In this document: one piece after another, positions 56,971 to 64,000 of the stretch | Position numbering within the stretch: position 1 is the first letter of the stretch | How the letters are laid out: each line of letters opens with the position of its first letter | From: Desulfuromonas sp. AOP6 | GTDB lineage: Bacteria; Desulfobacterota; Desulfuromonadia; Desulfuromonadales; SZUA-540 | DNA: 64,000 nt | NCBI RefSeq assembly: GCF_009731355.2 | Contig: NZ_AP022810.1 | Span: forward strand, 2,880,001-2,944,000 | Reading direction: 5' to 3' | Made by a program: the position numbers and the translations under genes | Notes under the pieces: model-generated | What the model was told of the DNA's origin: nothing | What the model saw: the letters and a program-made list of their open reading frames with translations, nothing else | Database searches by the model: none

Positions 56971-58206
56971 TCAGGCACGTTCCCTGACGATGGCCGTATA
57001 GAACAGGTGACCTTCCGATTCGGCGACAGAGAGAGAAACCTCCAGATAGAACAAACTGCCATCCCGCTTCCTGCCGGGGACCTTATGCAGACTGCGCACC
57101 AGCGCTCCGGCCTCTTCCTTGAGATAGGCGGTAATGCCGACCTCCTGCAGAGAGGTGCATTCCTCGTGGATGAGCTTTTCCACACTGACCCCGATAATCT
57201 CCCGTTTGCTGTACCCGAACATCTTTTCAGCCCGGCGGTTGAACAGAATGATCTGCCCGTTGCTCAGGAAAGAGACGATGCCATCGCGGGCAGTCTCCGT
57301 CAGCACCCTGAAACGCTTCTCCGATTCTTCCAGGTGTTCGGTCTTTTCCCGCAGATGATCGTTGAGTTCATTGAAACTGTCCACCAGCAGGCCGATCTCG
57401 TCCATGCCGCCTCTGGGAATCTTTTTGTCGAAACGTCCCGTCCGGATGATCTCCCGGATCACCAGGCCCAGCCGCGCCAGGGGCCGCGTCACCGCGATGC
57501 GGATGAGGGCGCCAAGGAATATCAGCAGGGCCAGGAAGATGCCCCCGGAATAGAGGACGTCCGTCCCCATGTTGGCGTAAACCTGCCGATAAAGGCGGTC
57601 AAGGGGGATACTGACGGAGGCGGCGCCGATGGCATCGCCAAGCTCATAATGATAGGCCTTATCCGTTTCGGCAGGGAACATCTCCCGAATAAAGTCCGGG
57701 GCCCGTCCGGGATCGCCGTGACACTCCAGGCAGCTGGTGTCGGCCTTGAAGGAATGGAGGTAGCGGAAGACCTTTTTGCCGTCCATATCGACGACATCGT
57801 AATGCTCCTGCAGATCCTGACGCTGGCGCAAAAGGTCGAGGACACGGAGCTCAAAATCATCAGGGGCGTTATTGGCGTTGCGGTAGCGGTCGGATACCTG
57901 GCGAATGGTATAGCCGATATCGCGGCTGACCAGTTCGCCGATTCGGGTCGAGGCGACCACGGGAACCAGACCGTAGCGTTGTTTGGACAGCTCGACGCCG
58001 CCTTCCAGCAGCTGCCCCGAGAGATATTCGCGGGTCCGGATCGCCTCGAAAGCGACGATTCGTGCCTTTTCCACCGCTTCAGCCAGAATGAAGGCCCGCT
58101 GCTGACGGAAATTCAAAAAGGTGAACAGACTGAAGAAGCCAAGCAGGATCAACAGAATGATGATGCTGATCTTGGTGAACAGACCAAGGTTTCTGAACTG
58201 AAGCAT
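56971..58206 (-). CDS. Membrane sensor with c-type haem motif, HAMP and PAS domains
   Basis: A 411-residue protein. Membrane segments lie at about 12-33 and 217-239. Between them is a periplasmic domain of the DUF3365/Tll0287-like type with a haem c motif CLECH (C159-H163), preceded by YDVVDMDGKKVFRYLHSF. After the second segment come a HAMP domain (about 240-293), a short coiled coil and one PAS domain (about 294-405, ILFNRRAEKMFGYSKREIIG). It ends there: no kinase, cyclase or chemotaxis output domain is present, so it must signal through a partner or be truncated. Haem-bearing sensors of this type are known in Geobacter. It lies between the methyltransferase fusion and rpe. Confidence 0.85.
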   Translation of the reverse strand: MLQFRNLGLFTKISIIILLILLGFFSLFTFLNFRQQRAFILAEAVEKARIVAFEAIRTREYLSGQLLEGGVELSKQRYGLVPVVASTRIGELVSRDIGYTIRQVSDRYRNANNAPDDFELRVLDLLRQRQDLQEHYDVVDMDGKKVFRYLHSFKADTSCLECHGDPGRAPDFIREMFPAETDKAYHYELGDAIGAASVSIPLDRLYRQVYANMGTDVLYSGGIFLALLIFLGALIRIAVTRPLARLGLVIREIIRTGRFDKKIPRGGMDEIGLLVDSFNELNDHLREKTEHLEESEKRFRVLTETARDGIVSFLSNGQIILFNRRAEKMFGYSKREIIGVSVEKLIHEECTSLQEVGITAYLKEEAGALVRSLHKVPGRKRDGSLFYLEVSLSVAESEGHLFYTAIVRERA

Positions 58207-58279
58207 GGCGCCCCCCCGGAATTCAAGTTCATTTCATTCTAGCGGCTTGGCCAGGCCTTGCAAGGCGCTCGCAACAAGG

Positions 58280-58945
58280 CTAGGCCACAACGGATTGAGC
58301 GTTCTCCTTGAGCCGTCGGATGGTGGCCCCATAATCGTCCGTGCCAAAGACGGCGCTGCCGGCCACGAAGACGTCGGCGCCGGCGGCGGCGACTTGACGG
58401 ATGTTGTCCGCCTTGACGCCGCCATCCACCTCAAGTTCGATGGACAGCCCGCGCCGGTCGATCATCTGGCGCAGGGCCTCGATCTTGGTGAGGGCGGCGG
58501 GGATGAAGCTCTGGCCGCCGAAGCCCGGATTGACGCTCATGACCAGGATAAGATCGACCTCGTCCAGAATCACTTCCAGGGTCGAAACGGGCGTCGCCGG
58601 ATTGATGGACACCCCCGCCTTCTTCCCCAGGCTGCGGATCAGCTGCACGGTCCTGTGCAGATGGGGAACGGCCTCCTGGTGAACCGTCAGGATATCGGCG
58701 CCGGCCTCGGCGAACTGGGGAATATAGAGATCGGGATTCTCGATCATCAGATGCACGTCGAGAGGCAGCGAGGTGGAACGGCGGGCCGCCTCCAACACGA
58801 GGGGTCCGATGGTGATATTAGGGACGAAATGTCCGTCCATCACATCCACATGCACGTAATCGGCACCGCCGCGCTCAATGGCGGCAATCTCCTCTCCCAG
58901 CCGTGAAAAGTCGGCGGACAGAATCGAAGGGGCAATCTTGACCAT
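58280..58945 (-). CDS. rpe: Ribulose-phosphate 3-epimerase
   Basis: A 221-residue TIM barrel interconverting ribulose-5-phosphate and xylulose-5-phosphate. [37 protein letters not shown] (metal His and Asp), [24 protein letters not shown], and [12 protein letters not shown] are all in place. It follows rsmB with a 32-base gap in the def-fmt-DUF116-rsmB-rpe group. Confidence 0.97.
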   Translation of the reverse strand: MVKIAPSILSADFSRLGEEIAAIERGGADYVHVDVMDGHFVPNITIGPLVLEAARRSTSLPLDVHLMIENPDLYIPQFAEAGADILTVHQEAVPHLHRTVQLIRSLGKKAGVSINPATPVSTLEVILDEVDLILVMSVNPGFGGQSFIPAALTKIEALRQMIDRRGLSIELEVDGGVKADNIRQVAAAGADVFVAGSAVFGTDDYGATIRRLKENAQSVVA

Positions 58946-58977
58946 GGCAAATCTCCGGGTTCAGGGTATTGAATCAG

Positions 58978-60351
58978 CTATGCACTGGGTTTGCGATAAA
59001 AACGGGCCGCAAAAAAGGCGTCCATCCCGCCGCAGCGCTGGGGCGTGGTGCGCAAGGCGCCCCGCTCGTCAAAGAGGGGTGCCCAGGCGGCAGGGGTCTC
59101 CTGGCGCAGGTCTTCAAGGACGAAATCGGGATGGCTGGTCAGAAAGTCGTCCACAACCCCCCAGGTCTCCCGGGCGGTCAGCGTACAGAGGGAATAGAGC
59201 AGCCGGCCACCGGGACGCACCAGCAGGGCGGCATTTTGCAGAATGGTCCCTTGCAGGTCGGCCAAAGCCTGAAAATCGGGCGGCGTAGGCCGCCAGCGGA
59301 TTTCCGGGTTGCGTCGCAAAACGCCAAGACCGCTGCAGGGGGCGTCGACGAGCACACGATCGAAGCTCCTCTGCTCCAGAAAGTCAGGGAAACAGGACAT
59401 ATCCCAGGCTTTCGCCTCAATGCCTTCGCACCCAAGCCGTTGCGCGCCTTCCAGGATCAGACGCACGCGCTGGGGGTGAAGATCCAGGGCCAGCAGGCGG
59501 TTATCGTTCCCGGTCAGTGCCGCCATATGGGTCGTTTTGCCGCCGGGGGCGGCGCAGGTGTCGAGCAGGCGCTGGCCGGGGCGAACATCGAGCAGATGGG
59601 ATATCAGCATGCTGGCCTCATCCTGCACCTGAAACCACCCTTCATCCATGCCGGCCAGGGGAGAAGCGCCCCGACGGGTGACGACAACCCCTTCGGGCGC
59701 GTACTGACAAGGCCGCACTTCATGGCCAGCGGCCCGCATCTTCTCCAGAAACGAATCCCGGTCCAGGCGCAGGGTATTGACCCGCAGGGTGAAGGGGGGC
59801 TGCCCCAGCATGCTCTCGGCCAGGGCCATCGCCTCGGCGGCTCCCCAGTCTTTTATCCACAGTTCCGCCAGCCAGCGGGGCACAGACAGTACGTGCTCCA
59901 GATAGGCCCTTTCCTTTTTGGTACGGTCGGGCCATTGGATTTTCTCGCGCTGGCGCGCCAGGTTGCGCAGAACGCCGTTGATGAATCCCGTGGCCCTCTC
60001 CAGATTCTCACTGCGGGCCAGTTCGACGGCCTGATTGACGGCGGCCGAGGCCGGAATCCTGTCAAGCTCCAGAATCTGGTAGGCGCCCAACCGCAGCAGC
60101 CAGAGCACCTTGAGTTCGAGCTTTTTGAGGGGTGTTTTGCAGAGCTGGGACAGGGCAAAATCAAGGCGGCCGCGCTGGCGGAGCGCGCCATAGACCAGCT
60201 CGGTGGCCAGATTCCTGTCGCGTCCGTCGAGACGTGTATTTTTCTCAAACGCGGCATTCAGGGCGAGATCGGCATAGGCGCCGTCCTCGACACGCAGGAG
60301 AATATCCAGGGCTATTTTTCGGGGGTCGGATAAAGGCACGTATTTTTCCAA
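58978..60351 (-). CDS. rsmB: 16S rRNA m5C967 methyltransferase
   Basis: A 457-residue SAM-dependent RNA methyltransferase. An NusB-like helical domain occupies the first 150 residues (PRKIALDILLRVEDGAYADLALN, ATELVYGALRQRGRLDF, NGVLRNLARQ). The catalytic domain follows with LDTCAAPGGKTTHMA near 258, DAPCSGLGVLRRNPEIRW near 322, and YSLCTLTARE near 378 supplying the catalytic cysteine. It modifies C967 of 16S rRNA. Confidence 0.95.
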   Translation of the reverse strand: MEKYVPLSDPRKIALDILLRVEDGAYADLALNAAFEKNTRLDGRDRNLATELVYGALRQRGRLDFALSQLCKTPLKKLELKVLWLLRLGAYQILELDRIPASAAVNQAVELARSENLERATGFINGVLRNLARQREKIQWPDRTKKERAYLEHVLSVPRWLAELWIKDWGAAEAMALAESMLGQPPFTLRVNTLRLDRDSFLEKMRAAGHEVRPCQYAPEGVVVTRRGASPLAGMDEGWFQVQDEASMLISHLLDVRPGQRLLDTCAAPGGKTTHMAALTGNDNRLLALDLHPQRVRLILEGAQRLGCEGIEAKAWDMSCFPDFLEQRSFDRVLVDAPCSGLGVLRRNPEIRWRPTPPDFQALADLQGTILQNAALLVRPGGRLLYSLCTLTARETWGVVDDFLTSHPDFVLEDLRQETPAAWAPLFDERGALRTTPQRCGGMDAFFAARFYRKPSA

Positions 60352-60450
60352 AAGCCGATCAGGTACCGAGAAGGCCCGGAGGGGACGGCCGTGAAAGAGG
60401 GGACAACCAGGTTTTTGGTGGGGCCACTATAGTGAGGCGGGGCCGAAAAA

Positions 60451-61239
60451 TCAAGGCTCGCCGGATATGACGTGTTCATCCAGCGCCGCTTCCACCTCAT
60501 CCAGCCAGATACGCGTGTTGAAGCAGGGACCTTCGGGCCGGTGATTGAGGATGCCGATAACCGGCAGGGGGTAAGCATCGCGGATCCCCGAGGTCAGATC
60601 CCGTTCGCAGGCCACGGCCAGGATGAACCGGGGCCTCTTCTCGACGATAATCTTGCGGGCCAGCGTGCCGCCGGTGGCCACGGCGATGTCGATCCCCCGT
60701 TTCTGCGCCAGGGCGGCCAGACCGCTGATGTCGCAGCGCCCGCAGCGCACGCACTTGTTGACATCCCCAGTAATTTTGATGGCACAGTCAAACAGCTGAA
60801 TACAGTGCGGCAGCAGAATGAGCACCTTTTCCGGCGGCACCCGCAGCTTTTTGGAACGCACGAGCTGATTGTTGAGGGCGATAAAGGACTGCTGCAGAGA
60901 GTCACGATCAATCCCCACCAGGCGCCCCACGGCGATGATGGCCGGGAAGAGGTACTTGATGACGATCCCCCGCAGCCGCTGGGAGAAGAAGAGATCCCGG
61001 CCGGTCAGGAGGGTGAGGACGAGCAGAAGCAGGCCGCCGACGATGAGCAGGCAGAGCAGGCCGAGCACCACGCCGAGAACCACGGGAAGCAGAGGATGCA
61101 GGGTGCGCAGACCAACGCTGGGGACCCACCACAACAAAAAGGCACCGACGAGAACCAGTGCGCTGGCACCCGCCAGCAGACCGATAAAGAGGCGTTTGCC
61201 AGGAGCGAACCCCTTTTCCTGGCCGGAAGAAACACTCAC
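60451..61239 (-). CDS. DUF116 family membrane protein
   Basis: A 262-residue protein. Two hydrophobic segments lie at about 16-38 and 48-76. The cytosolic DUF116 domain follows with ILLPHCIQLFDC near 145 and DVNKCVRCGRCDISGL near 165, a ferredoxin-like cysteine set (CxxCxxC) that may hold an Fe-S cluster, then FILAVACERDLTSGIRDAYPLPVIGILNHRPEGPCFNT. Its function is unknown. The GTG at 61239 lies one base after the fmt stop, with GGAG eight bases upstream. It is translated with def and fmt, and homologues are found in the same neighbourhood in related genomes. Confidence 0.85.
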   Translation of the reverse strand: MSVSSGQEKGFAPGKRLFIGLLAGASALVLVGAFLLWWVPSVGLRTLHPLLPVVLGVVLGLLCLLIVGGLLLLVLTLLTGRDLFFSQRLRGIVIKYLFPAIIAVGRLVGIDRDSLQQSFIALNNQLVRSKKLRVPPEKVLILLPHCIQLFDCAIKITGDVNKCVRCGRCDISGLAALAQKRGIDIAVATGGTLARKIIVEKRPRFILAVACERDLTSGIRDAYPLPVIGILNHRPEGPCFNTRIWLDEVEAALDEHVISGEP

Positions 61240-61240
61240 G

Positions 61241-62188
61241 TCACAGCTCCAGTCGAACACCGGGCTCAAGGGACTTGCCGCGCAAAAAGTCGGCGGCGGA
61301 CAACCATTTTTTCCCCGGCAGCTGCAAAGAGCGGATATAGAGGGAATTCTCGCCACAGGAAACGAGGATGCCCCGTTCGGTGGCGGACACGATGGTGCCC
61401 GGCAGGCCTTCCACCTCCGCGTGGGGAAGGGTGTCGGCGATCTTCAGCATCTCGCCCCCCAGAAAGGTATAGGCGCCCGGCCAGGGATGCAGGCCCCGCA
61501 CCAGATTATGGATGGTCTCGGCGTTCTGCGCCCAGTCGATACGGCCATCCCCTTTGTTCATCATGGGAGCGTAGCTGCTCTGACTGTCGTCCTGGGCTTC
61601 GGGCTTCAGTTCGCCGGCGCAGAGCTGGCGCAGGGTTTCTTCCATGGCCTCGCGGCCAAGGACGGCGAGGCGGTCATGAACCTGCCCGGCGGTCTCCAGC
61701 GGCCCGATGGGGGTCGCACGCTTGACGAGCATATCCCCCGTATCCAGGCCCACATCCATGAGCATGGTGGTGACCCCAGTCTCCTTCTCACCATTGACAA
61801 TCGCCATGTTGATGGGCGCGGCGCCGCGATAGCGGGGCAAGAGGGAGGCATGGACGTTGATGCAGCCATATTTGGGAATATCCAGAACGCTTTTGGGCAG
61901 AATCTGTCCATAGGCCACCACGACGATAAGGTCAGGGGCCAGCTCCTGGAGGACAGCCACCGCATCAGGACTGCGGAGTTTTTCCGGCTGATAGACGGGG
62001 ATCTGGTGCTTCGCGGCCAACTCCTTCACGGGGGGCGCCGCCAGTTTGCGGCCACGACCCTTGGCCCGGTCAGGTTGCGTAAAGACAGCGCACAGGTTCA
62101 CCCCGGCCTCAATAAGCCCTTGCAGTGTAGGCAGGGCGAAGTCAGGGGTGCCCATGAAAACGGTGCGGATTTCCCGGGGTTCGATCAC
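61241..62188 (-). CDS. fmt: Methionyl-tRNA formyltransferase
   Basis: A 315-residue enzyme that formylates initiator Met-tRNA. FMGTPDFALPTLQGLIEAG at the start, INVHASLLPRYRGAAPINMAI near 106-126 (formyl-site Asn and His), and GVTTMLMDVGLDTGDML near 135 are typical, with a C-terminal OB-like domain from about 205. It overlaps def by four bases and is followed by DUF116. Confidence 0.96.
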   Translation of the reverse strand: MIEPREIRTVFMGTPDFALPTLQGLIEAGVNLCAVFTQPDRAKGRGRKLAAPPVKELAAKHQIPVYQPEKLRSPDAVAVLQELAPDLIVVVAYGQILPKSVLDIPKYGCINVHASLLPRYRGAAPINMAIVNGEKETGVTTMLMDVGLDTGDMLVKRATPIGPLETAGQVHDRLAVLGREAMEETLRQLCAGELKPEAQDDSQSSYAPMMNKGDGRIDWAQNAETIHNLVRGLHPWPGAYTFLGGEMLKIADTLPHAEVEGLPGTIVSATERGILVSCGENSLYIRSLQLPGKKWLSAADFLRGKSLEPGVRLEL

Positions 62189-62703
62189 AGTTGCTCCTTC
62201 ATCTGTTCCAGTATTTTCTGGTATTTTTTGCGGAAAAATCCCTTTTTAAGGGGAGAGAGATGATCCACGAAGAGAACGCCGTCCAGGTGGTCGATTTCGT
62301 GCTGGAAGGCGATGGCCAGGAGGCCATCGGCCGTCATCTCCACCGGACGGCCCTCCAGATCCAGAAAGCGGATCGTCACCTGGGCGCAGCGATGAATGGC
62401 GGAGTAATAGCCGGGCACCGACAGGCAGCCTTCCTCTTCATAGGACTCGCCTTCGCTGGCGACGATCTGCGGGTTGAAGGCGGTAATGAGTTGAGGAGGC
62501 TCGCCGCTGCCGGCGCAGTCCAGCACGATCAGCCGTTGGGAAACCCCGACCTGAGGAGCGGCCAGCCCGACACCGGGCGCGGCGTACATCGTCTCAGCCA
62601 TGTCGCGGGCCAGGATCCGCAACTCTTCAGTGACGGCCTCCACCGGCACGGCCTTCTGCTTCAGCACAGGATCGGGATAATGTCGTATGGGAAGGAGTGC
62701 CAT
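62185..62703 (-). CDS. def: Peptide deformylase
   Basis: A 172-residue metalloenzyme that removes the formyl group from new proteins. The three motifs are GVGLAAPQVG near 45, EEGCLSVPG near 90 (metal Cys) and QHEIDHLDG near 132 (two metal His and the catalytic Glu). It begins the def-fmt-DUF116-rsmB-rpe group and overlaps fmt by four bases. Confidence 0.97.
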   Translation of the reverse strand: MALLPIRHYPDPVLKQKAVPVEAVTEELRILARDMAETMYAAPGVGLAAPQVGVSQRLIVLDCAGSGEPPQLITAFNPQIVASEGESYEEEGCLSVPGYYSAIHRCAQVTIRFLDLEGRPVEMTADGLLAIAFQHEIDHLDGVLFVDHLSPLKKGFFRKKYQKILEQMKEQL

Positions 62704-62824
62704 GACACAGGTCCTTTTAATGACTGGGGCCCGCCCACAGGGGGCCCTTTTTCACAAATAAAAATCATAAGGGCAGAAGACCGTTAAAGTCAACTTTTAC
62801 TCCGTTAACCCTGGCAAACCTGCT

Positions 62825-62853
62825 AAAAAAGGGACCGGCTTGCGGCCGGCCCC
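62825..62853 (-). terminator. Terminator after sucD
   Basis: On the minus strand GGGGCCGGC pairs with GCCGGTCCC (one G-U), loop CGCAA, then TTTTTT. It ends the sucC-sucD transcript 50 bases past the sucD stop. Confidence 0.85.
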
Positions 62854-62861
62854 GGCTTTTT

Positions 62862-62894
62862 CTCACACCTCACACCTCACACCTCACACCTCAC
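62862..62894. repeat. Short tandem repeat (CTCACAC)n
   Basis: Four perfect copies of the 7-mer CTCACAC followed by CTCAC, between the sucD stop and its terminator. A looser C/T- and A-rich stretch of similar flavour lies between nifD and nifH (about 4558-4622). Confidence 0.8.
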
Positions 62895-62903
62895 GAACCC
62901 AGG

Positions 62904-63782
62904 TTACTTCTTTACCCCCATGGCGGCGGCCATCGCTTCACCCATACGGGTCGGGCTGTCGGCCACCACGACGCCGACCGCCTTGAGGGCGGCAATCTTG
63001 TCCTTGGCTTTGCCCTTGCCGCCGGTGATGATGGCACCGGCGTGTCCCATGCGCTTGCCGGGGGGCGCCGTGACGCCGGCGATGAAAGCCGCCACCGGCT
63101 TTTTCATGTGCTCGCGGATCCACTCGGCGGCTTCCTCTTCTTCGCCGCCGCCGATCTCCCCGATCATGAAGACCCCTTCCGTCTCCGGGTCGTCATTGAA
63201 GCGCTGGAGGACGTCGATAAACTTCATGCCGATGATGGGATCGCCGCCGATGCCGACGCAGGTCGACTGGCCCAGGCCCGCATCGGTCAACTGCTTGACC
63301 GCCTCATAGGTCAGTGTGCCGCTGCGGGAAACGACGCCGATCTTGCCGGGCTTGTGAATATACCCGGGCATGATGCCGACCTTGCATTCGCCGGGGGTGA
63401 TCACCCCCGGGCAGTTGGGCCCGATGAGCAGGGTGCGACTGTCGTCCACGACCCGCTTGGTCATGACCATATCCTTGATGGGCACGCCCTCGGTGATACA
63501 GATAGCCAACTCGATGTTGCTGGCACAGGCTTCCAGGATGGCATCCGCTGCTCCCGGCGGCGGCACGAAAATCAGGGAGACGTTGGCGCGGGCCACGCGG
63601 ACCGCTTCCTCCATGGTGTCGAAAACGGGAATGCCTTCAACGTGGATGCCGCCTTTTCCCGGCGTGACCCCGGCCACGATCTGCGTACCGTATTCCCGGC
63701 ATTGCTTGGTATGAAAGAGGCCGGCCTTGCCGGTGATCCCCTGTACGACGATTCTTGAATTCTTATTGACCAGAATGGACAT
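62904..63782 (-). CDS. sucD: Succinyl-CoA ligase (ADP-forming) alpha subunit
   Basis: A 292-residue CoA-binding subunit of succinyl-CoA synthetase. [33 protein letters not shown] is the CoA site, [20 protein letters not shown] the middle, and [12 protein letters not shown] near 243 carries the histidine that is phosphorylated. GGAGAG precedes the ATG. It follows sucC (68 bases), the normal order, and serves the TCA cycle. Confidence 0.97.
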   Translation of the reverse strand: MSILVNKNSRIVVQGITGKAGLFHTKQCREYGTQIVAGVTPGKGGIHVEGIPVFDTMEEAVRVARANVSLIFVPPPGAADAILEACASNIELAICITEGVPIKDMVMTKRVVDDSRTLLIGPNCPGVITPGECKVGIMPGYIHKPGKIGVVSRSGTLTYEAVKQLTDAGLGQSTCVGIGGDPIIGMKFIDVLQRFNDDPETEGVFMIGEIGGGEEEEAAEWIREHMKKPVAAFIAGVTAPPGKRMGHAGAIITGGKGKAKDKIAALKAVGVVVADSPTRMGEAMAAAMGVKK

Positions 63783-63850
63783 GATGCTCTCTCCGGATGA
63801 TGTAAGAGGTTATCCCGTGGACAGACCGCCTGGCGACCAAGAAACCCGTC

Positions 63851-64000
63851 AGGCGTTTTCCGGTTGGGCTTCCGCCAGCATCTGCACGATGGCGGCGGCC
63901 CCGTCCCCCAGAAAATCGACGCTTTTGACATTCAGCCCCGAATCGACCAGCAGCTTCTTGCCCTCCTCTACCTGGGAACCGTCCATGCGCACCACGATAG
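63851..64000 (-). CDS. sucC: Succinyl-CoA ligase beta subunit, C-terminal fragment
   Basis: The last 49 codons of sucC, running off the right edge: IVVRMDGSQVEEGKKLLVDS..., ending AEAQPENA and TGA at 63851. The VVRMDG-EEGKKLL pattern is the conserved end of the ATP-grasp beta subunit. The start lies outside the window. Confidence 0.92.

Overview
The window looks like a chromosomal segment of a diazotrophic, metal-reducing or sulfur-reducing anaerobe of the Desulfuromonadales/Geobacterales (a Geobacter, Desulfuromonas, Pelobacter or Geoalkalibacter relative). The supporting signs are a nifHDK operon with DraT/DraG control, leader RNAs of the ANTAR antitermination type as known for Geobacter nif genes, an SfrAB-type NADPH oxidoreductase, a single-chain pyruvate:ferredoxin oxidoreductase, a large signal-bearing porin, c-type haem proteins, and a complex I operon with a fused NuoB-C-D. 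The assignment is inference from gene content; no 16S gene is present.

Layout. 1-10700 is a nitrogen region: on the minus strand nifH-nifD-nifK-nifX-fdxB-NifX-like (ending in a terminator at the left edge), amtB on the plus strand, then minus-strand draT-draG and, behind a second regulated terminator, four genes for a small HTH protein, an unknown 97-aa protein, a TARG1-like macro-domain protein and an FKBP isomerase. 10835-16231 is an arsenic cluster (arsR, arsC, acr3, an arsP-type permease) followed by an exported-thiol module (two thioredoxin-like proteins, CcdA, rhodanese). 16256-25500 holds tRNA-Asn, mglBA, PFOR, recR-ybaB-dnaX with the SRP RNA, and tRNA-Ser with three tandem 154-bp repeats carrying its 3' end. 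25529-28418 holds tatA, a porin and a monohaem cytochrome. 28419-33514 holds serA-hisZ-purA, tRNA-Lys, tRNA-Glu and rnhA. 33670-47861 is a complete nuo operon (A, BCD fused, E-N), followed by a CoA-binding protein and apbE. Convergent to it is sfrAB (49449-54059). 54320-64000 holds a lipoprotein, grxC, a homocysteine methyltransferase/MTHFR fusion, a haem-PAS sensor, rpe-rsmB-DUF116-fmt-def and sucD-sucC (sucC cut by the window edge).

How it works together. PFOR, Nuo and SfrAB form the electron-transfer core. PFOR and the nif ferredoxin can feed low-potential electrons to nitrogenase reductase. NifH carries the arginine that DraT modifies. AmtB senses and imports ammonium.

The most notable observations are: two leader RNAs, before nifH and between draG and the downstream genes, that share the motif CAGGCAAYGGCGCC, a hexaloop hairpin overlapping an intrinsic terminator (the signature of ANTAR antitermination); the macro-domain gene in that regulated ADP-ribosylation neighbourhood; an E. 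coli-like -1 frameshift signal in dnaX; tRNA-Ser-derived tandem repeats; and a family of short palindromic elements, one of which lies between nifD and nifK while another supplies the stop codon of arsC.
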